A stretch of 49,157 nucleotides of DNA from Osedax symbiont Rs1 (GTDB lineage: Bacteria; Pseudomonadota; Gammaproteobacteria; Pseudomonadales; Balneatricaceae): contig ASZJ01000081.1 of NCBI GenBank assembly GCA_000416275.1, forward strand, positions 1 to 49,157. Reading direction: 5' to 3'. The notes under the pieces were generated by a model. That model ran no database searches. It saw nothing but the letters and a program-made list of their open reading frames with translations, and was not told where the DNA came from. Shown here piece by piece: positions 1 through 9,992 of the stretch. Each line of letters opens with the position of its first letter. The first letter of the stretch is position 1. A program made the position numbers and the translations under genes.

Positions 1-464
1 CTGAAGTTGAAATCGTCGGTGTTCGCGATACAGTTAAGACTACCTGTACTGGTGTTGAAATGTTCCGTAAGTTGCTTGACGAAGGTCGTGCTGGCGAGAA
101 CATTGGCGCGCTGTTGCGTGGTACTAAGCGTGAAGATGTTGAGCGTGGACAAGTACTTGCAGCTCCAGGATCAATTACTCCGCACACTGGCTTTGAAGGC
201 GAAGTGTACGTGCTAAGTAAAGATGAAGGTGGTCGTCATACGCCTTTCTTTAAAGGTTATCGTCCACAGTTCTTCTTCCGTACTACCGATATCACCGGTG
301 ATGTGCAGCTGCCTGAAGGCGTTGAAATGGTCATGCCTGGCGATAACGTTAAGATGGTTGTAGAGCTAATTAACCCGATCGCGATGGAAGAAGGTTTACG
401 CTTCGCTATCCGTGAAGGCGGCCGTACTGTTGGTGCTGGTGTAGTATCAAAAATCACTAAGTAG
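1..464 (+). CDS. tuf: Elongation factor Tu, C-terminal part (partial)
   Basis: This is the 3' end of an EF-Tu gene, the GTPase that delivers aminoacyl-tRNA to the ribosome. The reading frame is open from base 3 and the gene begins before the window. The visible ~153 residues cover EF-Tu domains 2 and 3, with the typical runs [27 protein letters not shown] and the C-terminal [15 protein letters not shown]. The gene ends in a strong hairpin terminator and is followed by convergent recN. It is therefore not followed by rpsJ (as in a joined str-S10 arrangement) or by tRNA-Trp/secE (as for tufB). Which tuf copy this is cannot be decided without the upstream sequence. Identity is certain. Confidence 0.97.
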   Translation, partial: EVEIVGVRDTVKTTCTGVEMFRKLLDEGRAGENIGALLRGTKREDVERGQVLAAPGSITPHTGFEGEVYVLSKDEGGRHTPFFKGYRPQFFFRTTDITGDVQLPEGVEMVMPGDNVKMVVELINPIAMEEGLRFAIREGGRTVGAGVVSKITK

Positions 465-506
465 TCACAGCTTAATTAGCACTTGAAAAAGTGCGTAATT
501 AATAAG

Positions 507-533
507 AAAGCCCTCTATAGAGGGCTTTTTTTT
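507..533. terminator. Bidirectional Rho-independent terminator between tuf and recN
   Basis: A perfect palindromic stem, AGCCCTCTATAGAGGGCT (509-526), is followed by a run of eight T on the plus strand and preceded by an A-rich stretch. It would end tuf transcription. Read from the other strand it is followed by TTTCTTATT and could also stop the convergent recN transcript. Confidence 0.9.
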
Positions 534-585
534 GCGCTGCTGTTTGCTGAATCTGTCTCAGACAGAGGTACAGGCTAGTGTTGTT

Positions 586-2250
586 TCAAGCGCCAAGCAT
601 TTCTTTAGCGTGATCTAAGGTGCGTTGAGTGATATCGACACCGCCGAGCATCCGCGCAATCTCTTGTACACGCGACTGATGATCAATTTTGCTGACTCGA
701 GTGTTAGTGCTGTGTTTATCTGCGGTTTTACTGACCAGTAAATGCTGATGACCCTGGGATGCAACTTGTGGCTGGTGAGTAATGCATAGCACTTGGTTTT
801 TGCTGCCCAGTTCACGCAGCAGCTTACCAACTACTTCGGCAATCGCACCACCGATGCCGACATCTACTTCATCGAACATCAGTGTCGCGGTCGGATTGCT
901 TTGCGCAGTGACAACTTGGATCGCTAAACTGATCCTGGATAATTCACCGCCAGATGCTATCTTTGCCAGTGGTTTTGCCGCTTGGCCTTTGTTGGTGCTG
1001 ATTATGAATTCGCACTCTTCTAATCCATGTAAGCTATAACCCGCATTTTTATAGGGAGTTAGGCAGACCGAAAAATTAGCCGCTGGCATGCCCAGTGTGC
1101 TCAGTTGACGGTTGATTTGTTGGTTTAACTTGCCCGCCGCAGCAGCTCTTTTCTTGCTGAGCTTAGTGGCTAGGCTCAGATATTTTTGGCTGGCGATTTC
1201 GCGTTGTTCGGTCAGTTCTTGGATGGCGTCATCGGAGCCGTTAATGGTTGCTAGCTCAGAGCTTAGTTCGCAGTGCAGCAATGCCAGGCAGCTGGGTTCT
1301 ACTCGATGCTTCCTAGCGAGGTTGAATATAGTGGACAAGCGCTCTTCAACGTCGAGTAAGCGCTGTGGATTCATTTCAACATTGCTTAAGTACTGACGAA
1401 TTTCTGCCGCTGCCTCCTCAAGTTGAATCAGTGCTGAATTTAACAGTTCCCCTGCCTGCTGCACCTGCTGGCTGTGCTGCGGCAGCGTCGCGTGCAGTTG
1501 TATAGAGTTGCTGATTAGCTGGCTGGCATGTTGCTGCTGGTCTTGGTCAACGAGATCTAATAACTGTTCGCCGTTAGTCAAAATATCGGTCGCTTGACTG
1601 AGTGTTTTTTGTTCCAGTTCAAGCTCTTGAAGTTCGTTAGCTTGCAAGTTTAATAGGTCAAGTTCCTCCACTTGGTAGCTCAAAAGCTGTGCTTTAGCCT
1701 GCAGCTCGCCGCTCTGAGTGGTCAGTGTTAGCAGTGCGTCATTAAGCTTTTTGTAGGACAGATAGTGATTGGCGGTATCTGCTTGCAAGCGGCTGTGTCC
1801 GGCAAAATTATCCAGCAGCATACGGTGATGATCGCGCTGCATTAAATTCTGATGTTGGTGTTGTCCATGAATAGATATCAGAAACTGTCCCAGTTCACGC
1901 AGCGAGCTAAGCGGACAGATTCGGCCGTTGATAAAGCTGCGAGATCGACCTTCACTGGTGACCACTCTGCGCAGTATGCACTCGCCGTCTAAGCTCAGAT
2001 CCTGTGCGTCAAGCCACGCTTGAGCTCGGCTCAACTGTGAAATATCAAAAGTGGCAATGATTTCTGCTTTAGCTGCCGAGCTGCGAACAGCGCCGTTATC
2101 GGCACGGTTGCCTAACGCGAGCTGGAGGGCGTCAAGCATTATTGATTTGCCAGCGCCGGTCTCGCCGCTGACCACGGTCATCCCTTGATCTAGCTCTAGG
2201 TCTAAAGACTCGACGATCGCAAAATTGCGGATACTAAGATGTGTGAGCAT
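586..2250 (-). CDS. recN: DNA repair protein RecN
   Basis: RecN is an SMC-like ATPase acting in recombinational repair of double-strand breaks. The 554 residues match the E. coli length of about 553. The N-terminus has the Walker A motif GETGAGKS at residues 29-36. A long coiled-coil-like middle rich in Gln, Leu and Glu follows. The C-terminus has the ABC signature ASGGELSRISLA and the Walker B LMFDEVDVGIGG. The ATG start is supported by the N-terminal motif MLTHLSIRNFAIVESL, which is typical of the family. The gene is monocistronic and convergent with tuf. A LexA-like operator and a good sigma70 promoter lie just upstream, so SOS induction is likely, as in E. coli. Confidence 0.97.
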   Translation of the reverse strand: MLTHLSIRNFAIVESLDLELDQGMTVVSGETGAGKSIMLDALQLALGNRADNGAVRSSAAKAEIIATFDISQLSRAQAWLDAQDLSLDGECILRRVVTSEGRSRSFINGRICPLSSLRELGQFLISIHGQHQHQNLMQRDHHRMLLDNFAGHSRLQADTANHYLSYKKLNDALLTLTTQSGELQAKAQLLSYQVEELDLLNLQANELQELELEQKTLSQATDILTNGEQLLDLVDQDQQQHASQLISNSIQLHATLPQHSQQVQQAGELLNSALIQLEEAAAEIRQYLSNVEMNPQRLLDVEERLSTIFNLARKHRVEPSCLALLHCELSSELATINGSDDAIQELTEQREIASQKYLSLATKLSKKRAAAAGKLNQQINRQLSTLGMPAANFSVCLTPYKNAGYSLHGLEECEFIISTNKGQAAKPLAKIASGGELSRISLAIQVVTAQSNPTATLMFDEVDVGIGGAIAEVVGKLLRELGSKNQVLCITHQPQVASQGHQHLLVSKTADKHSTNTRVSKIDHQSRVQEIARMLGGVDITQRTLDHAKEMLGA

Positions 2251-2264
2251 AGCTTCTCTTCAAT

Positions 2265-2280
2265 CTGATAATTTATACAG
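2265..2280 (-). promoter_or_regulatory. Candidate LexA (SOS) box of recN
   Basis: Read on the plus strand, CTGATAATTTATACAG fits the LexA consensus CTGT-N8-ACAG with one mismatch in the first half-site. It lies 15 bp upstream of the recN start and just downstream of the predicted -10 element, where a repressor would block initiation. recN is a classical LexA target in gammaproteobacteria. The site is seen in the sequence; its function is inferred. Confidence 0.68.
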
Positions 2281-2283
2281 TAC

Positions 2284-2312
2284 TTTATAGATTAATTTAT
2301 AGCCAGTGGCAA
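2284..2312 (-). promoter_or_regulatory. Sigma70 promoter of recN
   Basis: On the minus strand, TTGCCA (2312-2307) and TATAAA (2289-2284) are separated by exactly 17 nt. The predicted transcription start falls inside the LexA-like box. Confidence 0.6.
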
Positions 2313-2349
2313 GGTAAAGTTATTTGTATAGGCTTTTTTTTGTCAAAGC

Positions 2350-2377
2350 CTTGAAGCGGTTCCGCAGATCCCCATAT
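2350..2377 (+). promoter_or_regulatory. Sigma32 heat-shock promoter of grpE
   Basis: CTTGAAG (2350-2356) and CCCCATAT (2370-2377), separated by 13 nt, are a near-perfect match to the RpoH consensus CTTGAAA-N13/14-CCCCATnT. It lies about 110 bp upstream of the grpE start. Confidence 0.85.
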
Positions 2378-2489
2378 ACATTGACATACAATTTTAAACA
2401 CTTAACAACGGGTATATTTTGCTGCTGAAAAGGTTTTGATGCTGTGAAATTTTCCTGCTGTCAGTTAATGATAGATCTCGGAGAGTAAA

Positions 2490-3128
2490 ATGAGCGACAA
2501 AAAAGCGCAGCCAACAGAGGTTGTTGAAGAGGGCGATCTTAGCCCGATTAATCAAGATGATGTAGTGGTCGAGTCTGAGGTTGAAGCTGTACTAGTTGAT
2601 GGTGCTGATAATCACGACGCTGCTGAAATAGCTGAGTCAGTCGCAGATCAAACAGATCCACTGGCTGGGTTAGACATGATCAAGCAGCTGGGCGAAGCTC
2701 AGGCTGAAATTGCCAGTTTGAAAGATCAAATGCTGCGCACGCTTGCCGACGCGCAAAATACTAAGCGTCGTGCCGAGCAAGATGTCACTAAAGCGCACAA
2801 GTTTGGCGTTGAGAAATTTGCCAGTGAAATGTTGCCAATTGTCGATTCGATGGCCATGGCTCTGCAGGCAAATGAAAGTGATGAGGGTGCTCAAGGATTG
2901 CGTGATGGGGTAGAGATGACCTTGAAAATGCTGCTCGCTGCCCTAGAAAAATTTAATGTCGTACAAATTGATCCGCAGGGCGAAGTATTTGATCCTGCAC
3001 TACATCAGGCTATGTCGATGGTCGATGGCGGTGCAATCGAAACGAATAAGGTGGTTGCAGTGATGCAAAAGGGCTTCACCATCAGCGGACGTTTACTGCG
3101 TCCTGCTATGGTGATGGTGGCTAAATAA
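2490..3128 (+). CDS. grpE: Nucleotide exchange factor GrpE
   Basis: GrpE is the co-chaperone that speeds ADP release from DnaK. The protein has 212 residues (E. coli 197). The acidic N-terminal extension (about residues 1-55) is probably disordered. A long alpha-helix follows (about 60-120, with MLRTLADAQNTKRRAEQD), then the C-terminal beta domain ending in the family-typical GFTISGRLLRPAMVMVAK. A good ribosome-binding site (GGAGAG) lies 5-10 nt before the ATG. It is the first gene of the heat-shock block grpE-dnaK-dnaJ and is driven by a sigma32 promoter. Confidence 0.97.
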   Translation: MSDKKAQPTEVVEEGDLSPINQDDVVVESEVEAVLVDGADNHDAAEIAESVADQTDPLAGLDMIKQLGEAQAEIASLKDQMLRTLADAQNTKRRAEQDVTKAHKFGVEKFASEMLPIVDSMAMALQANESDEGAQGLRDGVEMTLKMLLAALEKFNVVQIDPQGEVFDPALHQAMSMVDGGAIETNKVVAVMQKGFTISGRLLRPAMVMVAK

Positions 3129-3176
3129 AGCCTCAGCATTTAGCGAGTTAAATAGCGCAGTTATGCGCAATTACAC

Positions 3177-3204
3177 CTTGAAATTGCTTAATTCGTATCC
3201 ATAT
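3177..3204 (+). promoter_or_regulatory. Second sigma32-like promoter, upstream of dnaK
   Basis: CTTGAAA (3177-3183) is followed after 13 nt by ATCCATAT (3197-3204). It has the same spacing and nearly the same sequence as the grpE heat-shock promoter, with a weaker -10. It lies in the grpE-dnaK gap, about 63 bp before the dnaK start, so dnaK-dnaJ may be transcribed both from here and by readthrough. Confidence 0.65.
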
Positions 3205-3266
3205 AACAGTTAAGCGGTCAGAACAGAATTTAGCACAGCCAGATGGCGTGCAATTGGAGAGAAAAA

Positions 3267-5204
3267 ATGGGCAGAATAATTGGTATTGATTTAGGAACAA
3301 CTAACTCATGTGTCGCAGTTTTAGATGGCGATAGTGCCAAAGTTATTGAAAACGCAGAGGGTGATCGTACTACCCCTTCGATTGTTGCTTACACAGATGA
3401 TAATGAGATCTTAGTAGGACAGCCTGCTAAGCGTCAGTCAGTGACCAACCCAGTAAACACCTTATTTGCGATCAAGCGTTTAATTGGTCGTCAGTTTAAA
3501 GATAAAGTAGTGCAAAAAGACATCAAAATGGTGCCTTATCAAATCGTTGCTGCAGACAATGGCGATGCCTGGGTATCTGTTAGAGGCAATAAGCTAGCAG
3601 CTCCACAAGTGTCAGCTGAAATCTTGAAAAAGATGAAGAAAACTGCCGAGGATTACTTAGGCGAAGCAGTGACAGAGGCGGTTATTACCGTTCCAGCATA
3701 TTTTAACGATGCGCAGCGTCAAGCAACTAAAGATGCTGGTCGTATCGCCGGCTTAGAAGTTAAGCGTATTATCAATGAGCCGACTGCCGCAGCACTTGCC
3801 TACGGCATGGATAAATCTAAGGGCGATAAAACTATCGCGGTTTACGATTTAGGTGGCGGTACTTTTGATATCTCTATCATTGAAATCGCAGAAGTTGATG
3901 GCGAGCATCAGTTTGAAGTATTGGCGACTAACGGTGATACATTCTTAGGCGGTGAAGATTTTGATTTACGTCTAATCGAATTCTTATCAGCTGAGTTCAA
4001 AAAAGATACTGGGATCGATTTACATAATGATCCACTGGCTCTACAGCGTTTAAAAGAAGCGGCTGAAAAAGCTAAAGTAGAATTGTCTTCTGCACAGCAT
4101 ACCGATGTAAACTTACCTTACATTACCGCTGATGCTAGCGGCCCTAAACACTTAAATGTTAAGTTGACTCGCGCCAAGCTAGAAGCATTAGTTGAAGACC
4201 TAGTAAAGGGGACTATTGCTCCCTGTCGTCAAGCGCTAGAAGATGCAGATCTAAGTGCTTCAGAAATTGATGAAGTTATCTTGGTTGGTGGTCAGACACG
4301 CATGCCAATGGTTCAAGCACAAGTCGCTGAGTTTTTCGGCAAAGATCCGCGTAAAGATGTTAACCCTGATGAGGCAGTTGCAGTTGGCGCCTCTATCCAA
4401 GGGGCGGTGCTTTCCGGTGACGTTAAAGACGTATTGTTGTTGGACGTTACGCCATTAACTTTAGGTATCGAAACAGCCGGTGGTGTTGCCACGTCATTGA
4501 TTGATAGAAACACCACTATCCCGACTAAGAAGTCGCAAGTCTTCTCTACTTACGAAGATAATCAGTCTGCAGTGACTATTCACGTTATTCAAGGTGAGCG
4601 CAAGCAGGCTAACCTTAACAAGTCGCTGGGACGTTTTGATTTACAGGAAATTCCCGCAGCGCCACGCGGTATGCCGCAAATTGAAGTAGCTTTTGATCTA
4701 GATGCCAACGGTATCTTAAACGTGTCGGCTAAAGACAAGGCGTCAGGTAAAGAGCAGTCGATTGTTATTAAAGCTTCTTCTGGTCTGTCTGATGAAGAAA
4801 TCGATGCAATGGTTACTGACGCCGAAGCTAATGCTGAGGAAGATAAAAAGTTCGAAGAGCTAACTGCAGCGCGCAACCAAGGTGATGCCATGGTGCACTC
4901 GGCGAAGAAAGCGTTGACAGAAGCTGGTGATGCAGCCTCTGCTGATGAAAAAACCGCGATTGAAGCGGCAATCGAGTCTTTAGAAACTGCGCTTAAAGCA
5001 GATGATAAAGCCGAAATTGAAGCTAAAACTACTGCTCTGACAGAGGCCATGGGCCCACTTGCTGAAAAAATGCAAGCTCAAGCCTCACAGGCGGGACCTG
5101 AAGCAGCAGAAGCGGATGTAAATCCAGCGGATGATGCGGTTGATGCTGAATTTGAAGAAGTAAAAGAAGCGGATGTTGTAGAAGATACTGAAGCTAAGAA
5201 GTAA
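3267..5204 (+). CDS. dnaK: Molecular chaperone DnaK (Hsp70)
   Basis: This is the Hsp70 ATPase that folds and disaggregates proteins together with DnaJ and GrpE. It has 645 residues. The actin-like ATPase domain begins [17 protein letters not shown] and carries [13 protein letters not shown]; the substrate-binding domain and helical lid follow, and the C-terminal tail is acidic. The start at 3267 was chosen because [10 protein letters not shown] is the conserved N-terminus and GGAGAGA lies 6-11 nt upstream. An upstream in-frame ATG at 3243 would add eight residues (MACNWREK) not usual in the family. It lies between grpE and dnaJ, with its own sigma32-like promoter. Confidence 0.98.
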   Translation: MGRIIGIDLGTTNSCVAVLDGDSAKVIENAEGDRTTPSIVAYTDDNEILVGQPAKRQSVTNPVNTLFAIKRLIGRQFKDKVVQKDIKMVPYQIVAADNGDAWVSVRGNKLAAPQVSAEILKKMKKTAEDYLGEAVTEAVITVPAYFNDAQRQATKDAGRIAGLEVKRIINEPTAAALAYGMDKSKGDKTIAVYDLGGGTFDISIIEIAEVDGEHQFEVLATNGDTFLGGEDFDLRLIEFLSAEFKKDTGIDLHNDPLALQRLKEAAEKAKVELSSAQHTDVNLPYITADASGPKHLNVKLTRAKLEALVEDLVKGTIAPCRQALEDADLSASEIDEVILVGGQTRMPMVQAQVAEFFGKDPRKDVNPDEAVAVGASIQGAVLSGDVKDVLLLDVTPLTLGIETAGGVATSLIDRNTTIPTKKSQVFSTYEDNQSAVTIHVIQGERKQANLNKSLGRFDLQEIPAAPRGMPQIEVAFDLDANGILNVSAKDKASGKEQSIVIKASSGLSDEEIDAMVTDAEANAEEDKKFEELTAARNQGDAMVHSAKKALTEAGDAASADEKTAIEAAIESLETALKADDKAEIEAKTTALTEAMGPLAEKMQAQASQAGPEAAEADVNPADDAVDAEFEEVKEADVVEDTEAKK

Positions 5205-5222
5205 ATTATAAAGCGTAGTAGC

Positions 5223-5290
5223 TAGGCGAGTGCAAGCTCGCCAATTTTCTATACCTCAAGCCTCTGCTCAATCTCTATTGTCAGAGGCTT
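5223..5290 (+). other. Two hairpins in the dnaK-dnaJ gap
   Basis: GGCGAG-TGCAAG-CTCGCC (about 5224-5241) and AAGCCTCTG...CAGAGGCTT (5258-5266 with 5282-5290) form stems between dnaK and dnaJ. Neither is followed by a clear T run. They could be attenuating or mRNA-stabilising structures that lower dnaJ expression relative to dnaK. Their function is not known from the sequence. Confidence 0.45.
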
Positions 5291-5341
5291 ATCGCGTTAT
5301 TAGCGAGCAATACCGTCAACACAGCCTATCAGAGTTAGAAT

Positions 5342-6457
5342 ATGTCAAAGCAAGATTACTATGAAATTCTTGGCGTCGATAAAAACGCCAGCGATCGTGA
5401 TATTAAGAAGGCTTATCGCCGTCAGGCAATGAAGTTCCATCCAGATCGTAACCCCGGCGATGAAAAAGCAGAATCTAAGTTCAAAGAACTTAACGAAGCT
5501 AATGAAGTGCTCTCTGATTCACAAAAACGTGCTACCTATGACCAGTATGGTCATGCGGGCTTAGAGCAAGGTGGCGGAGGCGGTCGTGGCGGAGCGCAAG
5601 GCTTTGGCGATGTGTTCGGCGATGTGTTTGGCGACATTTTCGGTGGTGGTGGAGGCGGTCGAAGTTCAGTGCAGCGCGGTGCCGATTTGCGCTACACGAT
5701 GTCGCTTACGCTAGAAGAGGCGATTCGCGGTGTAGAAAAGAATATCAAGGTCAACACTCTTGCAAGCTGCAAACCCTGTGATGGCAGTGGTGCTAAGCCA
5801 GGTACCAGCAGTACTAGCTGTCAAACATGTGGAGGCGTCGGCCAAGTTAGAATGCAGCAGGGTTTTTTCTCTGTGCAGCAGACCTGTCCAAGCTGTCGTG
5901 GCGAAGGTCGCACCATAACCGATCCATGTACTAGTTGTCGTGGCCAAGGTCGGGTTAATAAAGATAAAAAATTAGCGGTAAAAATCCCTGCGGGGGTCGA
6001 TACTGGTGATAGAGTAAGATTGACTGGTGAAGGCGAAGCTGGAGCCAACGGTGGGCCATCTGGTGATTTGTACGTGCAAGTAGATGTGCAGGCGCATGAT
6101 ATTTTTGAGCGCGATGGACGTCACTTGTATTGTGAAGTGCCAATTTCCTTCTTAGATGCTGCACTGGGTGGGCAATTAGAAGTGCCAACCTTAGAGGGTC
6201 GAGTTAAACTAAAAATACCAGCTGAGACTCAGACCGGTAAGATGTTCAGATTGCGTGGTAAAGGTGTCGTACCAGTGCGCGGTGGAGCTACGGGTGATTT
6301 GATGGTAAAAGTGTTAGTTGAAACACCGATTAATTTGAACACTCGGCAAAAAGAATTGCTCAAAGAATTCCAGCAAACTACTGATGAAGGACAAAAAAAG
6401 CACAGCCCTAAAAAGCAGTCTTTCTTTGACTCAGTAAAAAAGCTCTTTGAAGATTAA
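5342..6457 (+). CDS. dnaJ: Chaperone DnaJ (Hsp40)
   Basis: DnaJ is the J-domain co-chaperone that delivers substrates to DnaK and stimulates its ATPase. It has 371 residues, the normal length. The J domain (residues about 4-70) includes the HPD motif in [11 protein letters not shown] Gly/Phe-rich linker follows (about 75-110, with many GGGG and FGDVFGD units). The zinc region has four CxxCxGxG motifs: [24 protein letters not shown] and CTSCRGQG. The C-terminal substrate-binding domains come last. It ends the heat-shock block and is followed by a strong terminator. Confidence 0.98.
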   Translation: MSKQDYYEILGVDKNASDRDIKKAYRRQAMKFHPDRNPGDEKAESKFKELNEANEVLSDSQKRATYDQYGHAGLEQGGGGGRGGAQGFGDVFGDVFGDIFGGGGGGRSSVQRGADLRYTMSLTLEEAIRGVEKNIKVNTLASCKPCDGSGAKPGTSSTSCQTCGGVGQVRMQQGFFSVQQTCPSCRGEGRTITDPCTSCRGQGRVNKDKKLAVKIPAGVDTGDRVRLTGEGEAGANGGPSGDLYVQVDVQAHDIFERDGRHLYCEVPISFLDAALGGQLEVPTLEGRVKLKIPAETQTGKMFRLRGKGVVPVRGGATGDLMVKVLVETPINLNTRQKELLKEFQQTTDEGQKKHSPKKQSFFDSVKKLFED

Positions 6458-6467
6458 CATTTCAATA

Positions 6468-6495
6468 AAAAAGAGCCGCTCAGCGGCTCTTTTTG
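6468..6495 (+). terminator. Rho-independent terminator after dnaJ
   Basis: The perfect stem AGAGCCGCT-C-AGCGGCTCT (6472-6490) is preceded by AAAAAA and followed by TTTTT. It closes the grpE-dnaK-dnaJ transcription unit 20 bp before cysE. Confidence 0.92.
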
Positions 6496-6513
6496 TATCA
6501 GCAAGGTATTAAT

Positions 6514-7302
6514 ATGGGAAATTTGGATGTGACTCCCGAGCAGCTTTGGATTTCGATTCAAGAGGAAGCTCGCGCAGAAATGTTAGCTGAGCCGATGCTG
6601 GCAAGTTTTTATCACTCTTGTATCATCAATCATTCAACAATGAAATCTGCGCTGACCTTTCTGTTGGCGATGAAATTATCCGACGATGTGATGCCTCCTA
6701 TTCTGCTGCGTGAAATACTAGAGCAGGCGATGCTCGCCGATTCAAGCATTGTTAAATCAGCATGCATGGATTTGCTCGCGGTTCGCAATCGTGATCCAGC
6801 TATTGATCGCAGTCTGAATGTGCTCTTGTATCTAAAAGGTTTCCAAGCGCTGCAAGCGTATCGAGTTTCTCATTGGATGTGGCAGAATAACCGGCGCTCG
6901 ATGGCATTGTATATCCAGCATCGGGTCAGCTCAGTGTTGCAAGTAGATATTCATCCCGCGGCAAAAATTGGCTGTGGAGTAATGTTTGATCACGCGACTG
7001 GTATCGTGGTCGGTGAAACTTGTGTGATTGAGAACGATGTCTCTATCCTGCAGGGAGTAACCTTAGGCGGCACCGGCAATGAAAGTGGCGATCGGCATCC
7101 TAAAGTACGTGAGGGGGTGATGATTGGTGCCGGGGCGAAAATTTTTGGCAATATCGAAATTGGTCGCGGCGCTAAAGTCGGCGGTGGTAGTGTGGTGGTT
7201 AATGACGTGCCCGCCTGTAAAACAGTGGTCGGAGTGCCCGCCAAAGTTGTCGGTGATTCTGGCTGTGATAAACCCGCCTTAAATATGGACCAGCAACTGT
7301 AA
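6514..7302 (+). CDS. cysE: Serine O-acetyltransferase
   Basis: CysE makes O-acetylserine from serine and acetyl-CoA, the committed step of cysteine synthesis. The 262 residues fit the long enterobacterial type (273). An alpha-helical N-terminal domain (about 1-140) is followed by the left-handed beta-helix of hexapeptide repeats (about 150-235), with DHATGIVVGE, GVTLGGTG, DRHPKV and GAKIFGNIEIG. The start at 6514 is preferred because it follows an AAGG ribosome-binding site; an in-frame start at 6493 would lie inside the preceding terminator. It sits between dnaJ and dapB, where gammaproteobacteria often have the two genes adjacent. Confidence 0.93.
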   Translation: MGNLDVTPEQLWISIQEEARAEMLAEPMLASFYHSCIINHSTMKSALTFLLAMKLSDDVMPPILLREILEQAMLADSSIVKSACMDLLAVRNRDPAIDRSLNVLLYLKGFQALQAYRVSHWMWQNNRRSMALYIQHRVSSVLQVDIHPAAKIGCGVMFDHATGIVVGETCVIENDVSILQGVTLGGTGNESGDRHPKVREGVMIGAGAKIFGNIEIGRGAKVGGGSVVVNDVPACKTVVGVPAKVVGDSGCDKPALNMDQQL

Positions 7303-7368
7303 GAGCAGCGCTTAAAATTAGGATGATGTTTTGCTAAGCTGCACGTTCTGAAAACAACTTGGTAGTAG

Positions 7369-8190
<822 letters not shown>

Positions 8191-8376
8191 TACTATCGAG
8201 AGAGTATTAGGCTCGCCTTGTAGATGGTCGCTGTAATGCAGATATTTAGGCTCTATTATTATTTGTTATAAAATATAGAGCATTTCAATTGATCTAGGTT
8301 TATCATAGGCTTATTACGCAAAGCAACGCTCTGGTATGTTTTGTTATCACTCTAATGAATAAAACAGGAGTCAAAA

Positions 8377-8766
8377 ATGGCTGTCGACAAATTCCCCGCT
8401 TTAGTGGAAATGGGTTTTGAAGATCCTTCCGAAATTGAACGCTACACAACTCGCATTGAGGGTGATGTAGATATTCTTAAAGTCTACCACCGTCGTCATC
8501 AAGGCGAGTGGATGACTAAAAGTAAGAAGTTTAAATTTAAGCGTCTGCATAAAAAATTAAGAGTTAACGAAGGTTTAACAGCATACCGTGATACTACGGA
8601 GTCTTCGCCTTTCTTCCTCAAAGCGGTCACAGAACTTGACACCTTAGTGGCTGGTGATAGAACTGCTAAAGCTAAAAAAGAAGATATTTTAGAAGAATTG
8701 GATCACCTCAATAAAGTTGTCTCACGAAAAATTGAAGATTTAAAGCGCCAAATCGAAGAGTTGTAA
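8377..8766 (+). CDS. DUF3461 family protein
   Basis: A conserved small protein of gammaproteobacteria with no established function. It has 129 residues. The N-terminus LVEMGFEDPSEIERYTTRIEGDVDILKVY is split here as LVEMGFEDPSEIERY and TTRIEGDVDILKVY, and matches the DUF3461 pattern as I recall it. The middle is basic (KSKKFKFKRLHKK), and the C-terminal ~35 residues are predicted to form a charged coiled coil. AGGAG precedes the ATG by 8 nt. A strong terminator follows, so it is probably a single-gene unit. No signal peptide or membrane segment is visible, so it should be cytoplasmic. Confidence 0.8.
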   Translation: MAVDKFPALVEMGFEDPSEIERYTTRIEGDVDILKVYHRRHQGEWMTKSKKFKFKRLHKKLRVNEGLTAYRDTTESSPFFLKAVTELDTLVAGDRTAKAKKEDILEELDHLNKVVSRKIEDLKRQIEEL

Positions 8767-8804
8767 AGTAGTTAGTTTAACAATTACTCCCAGTCCTCGT
8801 CCTT

Positions 8805-8843
8805 AAAAACACTTGTCGATATTATTATCACAAGTGTTTTTTT
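8805..8843 (+). terminator. Rho-independent terminator after the DUF3461 gene
   Basis: AAAAACACTTGT (8805-8816) pairs with ACAAGTGTTTTT (8830-8841) around a 13-nt AT-rich loop, and the T run continues to 8843. Confidence 0.88.
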
Positions 8844-8858
8844 GTGTCTGAAATTTAG

Positions 8859-8908
8859 CCAGCTCTGCATAAGTCGGCCTGGAATAAGCCACGGTTATGC
8901 AGGACTGG
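8859..8908. repeat. Intergenic palindrome, CTGCATAA-type, copy 1
   Basis: The left arm CCAGCTCTGCATAA (8859-8872) and right arm TTATGCAGGACTGG (8895-8908) pair at 12 of 14 positions around a 22-nt loop. A second palindrome with the same core lies after pilU (11163-11199). Both are intergenic. They may be a small REP-like family. Confidence 0.55.
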
Positions 8909-9035
8909 ATAGAGAATTGTCTTTTGACTTAGCCGCTAAGTATGCAAACTCAGCTAACTGTTAATCATGCTAAACTATTCCATTCTAGTAGTTAAATTTA
9001 CCGAGGTTGGTGTTTTAAATGATGACGATTAATCG

Positions 9036-9635
9036 ATGTTGGACTTAATTAAAAGACGGTTAGACAAATACCAGCCCTTAACTATTAACAGAGACTTGCC
9101 AGAGGCTGGCGTACTAATAGCCATAACTGATGAGGCGGAACCACAGGTGGTTTTAACCAAGCGGGCCAGTCAATTAACCAGTCACAGTGGTGAGATTGCC
9201 TTCCCTGGCGGCAAGCGTGACGCTACAGATATAGATATCCTACACACTGCCCTTAGAGAGGCGCATGAAGAAGTTGATTTAAATCCCGAGCAGGTGAACT
9301 TGATCGGCAGGCTGGATGATAAAGTGTCTTTACATCAGCTCAAAGTTAGCCCTTGCGTGGGAATTATCTCGCCATCAATTGTCTTGACTGCACATCTAGC
9401 TGAGTTAGATTGTGTTTTTAAAGTGCCGCTGAGTTATTTTCTAGATCCAGCCAATCGCTGTGATCACTTGTCCGAGTATCATGCTAAAGCCAAGTACGCC
9501 CCCTGCTACATATTTAACGGTCATTTGATTTGGGGCTTAACATCGTATATTTTAATGGAGTTTTTAAATGTGTCGCTGCAGGCAAAGATTGAACTGCAGG
9601 CTCAGCCTGGCATGAAATTAGCGGCAAAGGGCTAG
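9036..9635 (+). CDS. Nudix hydrolase, CoA pyrophosphatase-like
   Basis: A Nudix-fold pyrophosphatase of the NudL/YeaB (CoA diphosphatase) type, which would cleave CoA or related nucleotide diphosphates. It has 199 residues. The Nudix box region at about residues 58-84 reads FPGGKRDATDIDIL followed by HTALREAHEEVDL, keeping the metal-binding REAHEE core. The upstream SGEIAFPGGK is typical of the CoA subgroup. The ATG at 9036 has no obvious close ribosome-binding site (GAGGTTGG lies about 26 nt upstream), so the start is not certain. It stands alone between two intergenic regions. Confidence 0.85.
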   Translation: MLDLIKRRLDKYQPLTINRDLPEAGVLIAITDEAEPQVVLTKRASQLTSHSGEIAFPGGKRDATDIDILHTALREAHEEVDLNPEQVNLIGRLDDKVSLHQLKVSPCVGIISPSIVLTAHLAELDCVFKVPLSYFLDPANRCDHLSEYHAKAKYAPCYIFNGHLIWGLTSYILMEFLNVSLQAKIELQAQPGMKLAAKG

Positions 9636-9992
9636 CTAAGATGTCTGTCCAAGTACTTAATAGTGAGTGCTCAGCTGGTAAGTGATGGTTCCGAGTCTTC
9701 TTGAGTAATACCGATCGCACCTGTTTTTAAAATCGGTGTATAATGACAAAGTTAAAATATGCTTCTGATTGGCAAGGTGTTTAGCTAGAATCTTGCATGC
9801 AATAGCTCGTAGTTTGACTAGCTTCTTGAGCTGGCAGATTTTTAAGTCGATTAGACGCCACTATGCGGTGCTCAATTGCAAGTATCTGTAAAATCTAGAC
9901 AGCGTGTTTATAGAGCACTGTACGCCTATTTGGCTTGGGCGCGCCATTGTTACTCATAGGTCTCGATAATAAAAGCTAAGGTTACAAATTAT
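9636..9992. other. Gene-free stretch of 357 bp before pilU
   Basis: No convincing open frame, RNA gene or terminator is seen. A TATAAT hexamer at 9739-9744 could be a -10 element, but no matching -35 was found at normal distance. The region probably holds the pilU promoter. Confidence 0.4.

Noticed and set aside
4589-5050. A 153-codon open frame on the minus strand opposite dnaK.
   Set aside because: Ala/Ser-rich shadow frame of a conserved gene.
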